Shown here: positions 60,641-64,000 of the stretch, piece after piece
How positions within the stretch are numbered: position 1 is the stretch's first letter
How the letters are laid out: each line of letters begins with the position of its first letter
NCBI GenBank assembly: GCA_030549335.1
Contig: CM060188.1
Span: forward strand, 64,982,696-65,046,695
Source of the DNA: Pontederia crassipes
Lineage: Eukaryota; Streptophyta; Magnoliopsida; Commelinales; Pontederiaceae
Direction of reading: 5' to 3'
DNA: 64,000 bases
The notes under the pieces: generated by a model
Told to the model about the DNA's origin: nothing
What the model saw: the letters and a program-made list of their open reading frames with translations, nothing else
Databases searched by the model: none
Translations under genes and position numbers: made by a program

Positions 60641-62000
60641 AAATATAAATGCAAAAAGCAAAATATGAAATCAGTGACACACGAAAATTCTTGGTAGCTC
60701 TTTTGCAGTCTGCAGATTCATTGTCGGACGTGAAAGTATCTTCTCAGCTAGGTTTAGGTTTTCCTTTTTCCTTTCCTTTGCCCTTTGATTTCCGTTTTCT
60801 ACTATTTGCAGATCGGTTGATAAAGGGATCTGATTGCTGTAGCTTGAAGTTTGTGAATCAATCACCCGATGACTTGTTATTTGCTATAGCTTTTCCTTAG
60901 GTCACGTCAAGACTTGTAATTAAGATATTAATTTCTTAATTTTAACTTTAAAATCTTTTCTGCAGAAATTCTTCAACGTGGCTGCAAGCTTTATTCCCTC
61001 TTCTCTAATCTTCATGCCAAGATGAGTCTTCACTTGTCATGGATTAGGCTTGGAGCAGAGGTTCTGCCAGTGTAGCAGGTTACCTTTGGGTTAATTCAAA
61101 TGCAATGCTGCCTTTTCTTCTAGAAAACTTTTCTATCCTAAAGTTTTTTAACCATTTTTTCGTTGCCTTCTTGTCAAGCTTTCATATTTGGATGCTGGCT
61201 CGGATTACATGAACAATTTTAGTTTTAGGATTTGTTTGGTGTAGATGCATTGCAATCTAATAAGTCCCTCTCTTCTCTACTCCATTAGGAAAGGAAAAGT
61301 CTTCTTTATCTCTTTCGTTCTTTAAGGCATGTCATTCATTTTCGGAGGCCCTAAGTAGACCAACTTGAAGATGTTGCTTAGCTATGAAGTTTGAAGAATA
61401 AATTATTATTACAATGTTTCAAACGATTAAACTTGACCTTCTTTGCAATTTTTCCTTTTTGACTCGCAACATTCATGAATTGAATGCCACTAATTTGTTG
61501 CAAAAAACCATTGGAACTTTCTTATAATTTCCTTGAATATTTCTTATTTGAATTTATTGACAAACAACCTTATTCCTTTTCAATTAGTACATTCTCCTAT
61601 AATACTGTCAATTAATGTTATTTAAGTAATAAATGACATCTGCTGCAAATTGTTCCTACCTGAATATAAATGCCAAAACAAATAAATTGCTTAGTTCATG
61701 CAAACTGAGCATTAGATGGATTTGATATGCTTTAATAAATTTTGTTGTTGGCAAGTTCTTTTTATAACATTATGCCAGCTCCCATTGGTGAAAATATTGC
61801 ATCTTTATTGGCAGCTTTGGACCCATGTCAAGAGATTACATTGGTAAAATAGGTGTAGTATGCGCGGATACCTTTCTGGAGGAAGCATGGCTGTTGGATA
61901 GTACCATTGAGGTTAGACAAAACACTGATCACCTGCTATTACTTTTAAAATGCAGTTTTTTATTTTCATTCACATGTACCATAGTATTCTCTTTTTGTCG
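60641..62000 (+). other. Spacer with exon-like blocks on plus
   Basis: 60965-61078 reads EILQRGCKLYSLFSNLHAKM, then SLHLSWIRLGAEVLPV, preceded by TTCTGCAG. 61815-61911 reads FGPMSRDYIGKIGVVCADTF, then LEEAWLLDSTIE, bounded by GGCAG and GTTAGA. Both are plausible exons of one plus-strand gene fragment; family unknown. Confidence 0.35.
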
Positions 62001-62383
62001 GATCTCAAATGACTAGTTTAAAGGAAATGCTTACATTTCTAATTATTTCCGTGATGTGTTAAATTAAAAAATAAATTATATATGATACACTTTAAAAGAA
62101 AGTAGGAATAGGAACGTTAGACAACAATATGATATTTTATTTGATATAATTGTACATAAACATTTTCCAAACATTAAATATCAAAATATCCTAATAATAG
62201 TAAAAAAAGAAATGTAAATCTTGAAAGATATAATAAACATTATTAAACTTTAGCTTAGGAACAATCACAAGATAATATACCATTGTCTTTGATGAAGCAA
62301 ACATAATAAAACTGAAAATGAACTAAGTAAAGAAACTTAGTGTTATTCATTTCAACCCATCCGTATTGTTGTTGCATTATAAT

Positions 62384-63800
62384 TTAAACACAATCCTTCT
62401 TATCGTCGGCATCACCTTCACCATTGTCTATATCATCATCATAAATAACTTTTCCTTTCTTCCTTTTCTTGAAAGTTATACCAAGTGATTCTTCATTGAT
62501 GTCATCGACTAATTCAACATCATTTCGTAGTGTTGTCCTGAATTCTTCAACATCAACAACCTTCTCCTTCCCCTGAATGAAAAATTAGTAATATTTATTC
62601 AATTATCAATAAGTAGAATTTTAAAATAATTTGTCTAATTACAGTACTGCATAATAATTGTAAATTATTAAAGAAAGAATCGAATAAAACGTTCATTCTA
62701 ATGCAATACAGTTGCATATTAATGTACAATAAAGGATTAAAATAAAGATATATACGTTTTCTTGTACACTCAATTTGTGTTGGGCCTCCAATGCTCCATC
62801 TGCTACAAATACTTTTAAATAGTGAAATTTTCAAGACCTTCTTTCAAATTGTAATAATTTAACTTCAACTTAAAAATGAATTCTCTCCCACAAAGTATTT
62901 TAATTAGTCCAGAAATTGTACTGGCATTATCAAAATGACGATTATACAACTTATGTGGTGATGAATCAAGAAGTTTTTCTGCTTCAGCATTGAACAATAC
63001 AAAAGTTGTTTTTGCTATTTGATCACTCACTTTGAGATGTATCTTGTATCTATATAAAAGATAAATAAAATATATTACTTAATAAAAAGTGCCAAATAAT
63101 GACATTGTGATAATAAGTGGCAACAAATTCTCACCGCACAAGAGGAAATTTGCATTCCTTCTTACAGAAATCACAAATATGCACATCTTCAACTCGAAGT
63201 ACTTTCTTCTTTCAAGAATTGCATGAAATATAGTGCCACCCAAAATAATCGTCAATGCCAATTATCTTAGCTCTAACTATGACGATGTATTCCTACGAAA
63301 CATTTTTTTACAACAAAGTTAATATTATTTTTGAAAATTTATCACAAAAAAGAAATAGGAAGAAGTAAGCATACCTTAATATCATTTGGCCAGGTAGCTT
63401 CCAATAATTCATTGATGTCCATTCTATTAACAAACATTTCATCTTGAAGAGGTAGGTTATTGGCACGAGAAGTTTCAATAACTTCTATACCAGTAGATGC
63501 ATTTGAAAATTTCTTAATCAAAGATGTTACATAATCAATCTTCTCATTAACATAAATTTTTGAAGCACTTGTAGAGGAAAATGTAACATCACCTTATTTA
63601 AAGACAATAAATTAGTGATAGTACGTGAAAGAATATATTGATTATTGAAAGAGGAATTCTAACTATACCTCAAAATTTTTTAACCAACATGGAAGTGAAT
63701 ATGATTATGAAGGGTCCATGTTCCTTATTGAATATGTTTGTGTCAAAGTTGTTGCATAAAGTTTCCCACACCGTGACTTTTGTTGTAATAGAGCTACATC
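62384..63800 (-). pseudogene. RPA70-like single-stranded-DNA-binding protein, Helitron-associated
   Basis: Exons on minus: about 63800-63669 (SSITTKVTVWETL), 63592-63375 (DVTFSSTSASKIYVNEKID), 63292-63135 (EYIVIVRAKIIGIDDYFGWH, then CDFCKKECKFPLVR), 63049-62756 (YKIHLKVSDQIAKTTFVLFN, then AEAEKLL) and 62572-62384 (acidic/Lys tail to stop). Junctions are GT-AG with matching phases. This is the OB-fold and C-terminal zinc-binding part of the RPA 70-kDa subunit, which coats single-stranded DNA in replication. A TGA (63214-63212) replaces the second Cys of the first CxxC pair, and frameshifts occur near 62820 and at the 63669 exon end. The 5' end is not resolved. RPA homologues are carried by plant Helitrons; the shared minus orientation with the Helitron N half supports that origin. 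Confidence 0.82.
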
Positions 63801-64000
63801 ATGAATATCTTTATATAATGTACAAATTAAAATAATTAAATCTAAATATGTTAAGAAAATTGGATAAAAAAGAATGAGAAAAAAATTTATATGTGCTTTG
63901 AGTATAAGAAAAATCCTCTTTGTTAGAGTCTGTATAACAGAAAAATATGGTTGCAGTGTACTAAAAAATATGTTGTCATATTACAAAAATAAAAGAAAAC
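63801..64000. other. AT-rich end of window
   Basis: No feature seen; further 5' exons of the RPA-like gene may lie beyond the edge. Confidence 0.4.

Overview
This 64 kb window is nuclear DNA from a flowering plant. The evidence is intron-bearing genes with GT-AG junctions, plant gene families (a GT-3-type trihelix factor, SYF2, a PINOID-type kinase fragment) and plant transposons (Ty1/copia, Ty3/gypsy, Mutator-like, PIF/Harbinger-type MITEs, Helitron). I cannot place it reliably within monocots or dicots. Genes are sparse, spacers are very AT-rich, and most coding-looking sequence is transposon-derived.

Layout. 1-8.4 kb: decayed gypsy gag on the minus strand, then LTR-type sequence ending in a 3 kb gypsy LTR with an adjoining primer-binding site. 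8.4-12.7 kb: spacer with a long TC microsatellite and 141-bp repeats. 12.75-13.1 kb: an intact 117-residue protein with an RNase H1-N/viroplasmin-like fold and a C-terminal membrane anchor, followed by an 86-bp minisatellite. 14.07-20.93 kb: a minus-strand copia element with gag, protease, integrase, RT and an extra env-position ORF. It is damaged, and one LTR is cut to 46 bp. 22.2-24.7 kb: nested Mutator-like elements holding a possible solo LTR. 24.8-26.5 kb: a Pack-MULE with a 9-bp target duplication carrying a broken AGC (PINOID-type) kinase fragment.

31.5-33.1 kb: a two-exon trihelix gene (+). 35.4-39.3 kb: a 68-residue zinc-finger gene (-) whose second exon lies 3.7 kb away across an intron full of nested MITEs. 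43.8-46.6 kb: the six-exon splicing factor SYF2 (-). These three, with the 12.75 kb ORF, are the convincing functional genes.

50.5-57.5 kb: a decayed autonomous Helitron. Its Rep-helicase C-terminal half lies on the plus strand and its N-terminal half on the minus strand immediately downstream, which a single internal inversion explains. Upstream in the minus direction are tandemly repeated small exons, unidentified GC-rich coding remnants (59.6-60.6 kb) and an RPA70-like pseudogene (62.4-63.8 kb). RPA genes accompany plant Helitrons, so 50-64 kb may be one large rearranged Helitron with captured host sequence.

The genes do not form a pathway; the window is a few housekeeping or regulatory genes among nested mobile DNA. 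The strongest points for follow-up are the Helitron inversion, the kinase-carrying Pack-MULE, the membrane-anchored RNase H1-N protein, the duplicated Cys-His motif in SYF2, and the MITE-filled intron. All reading was by eye, without database searches.
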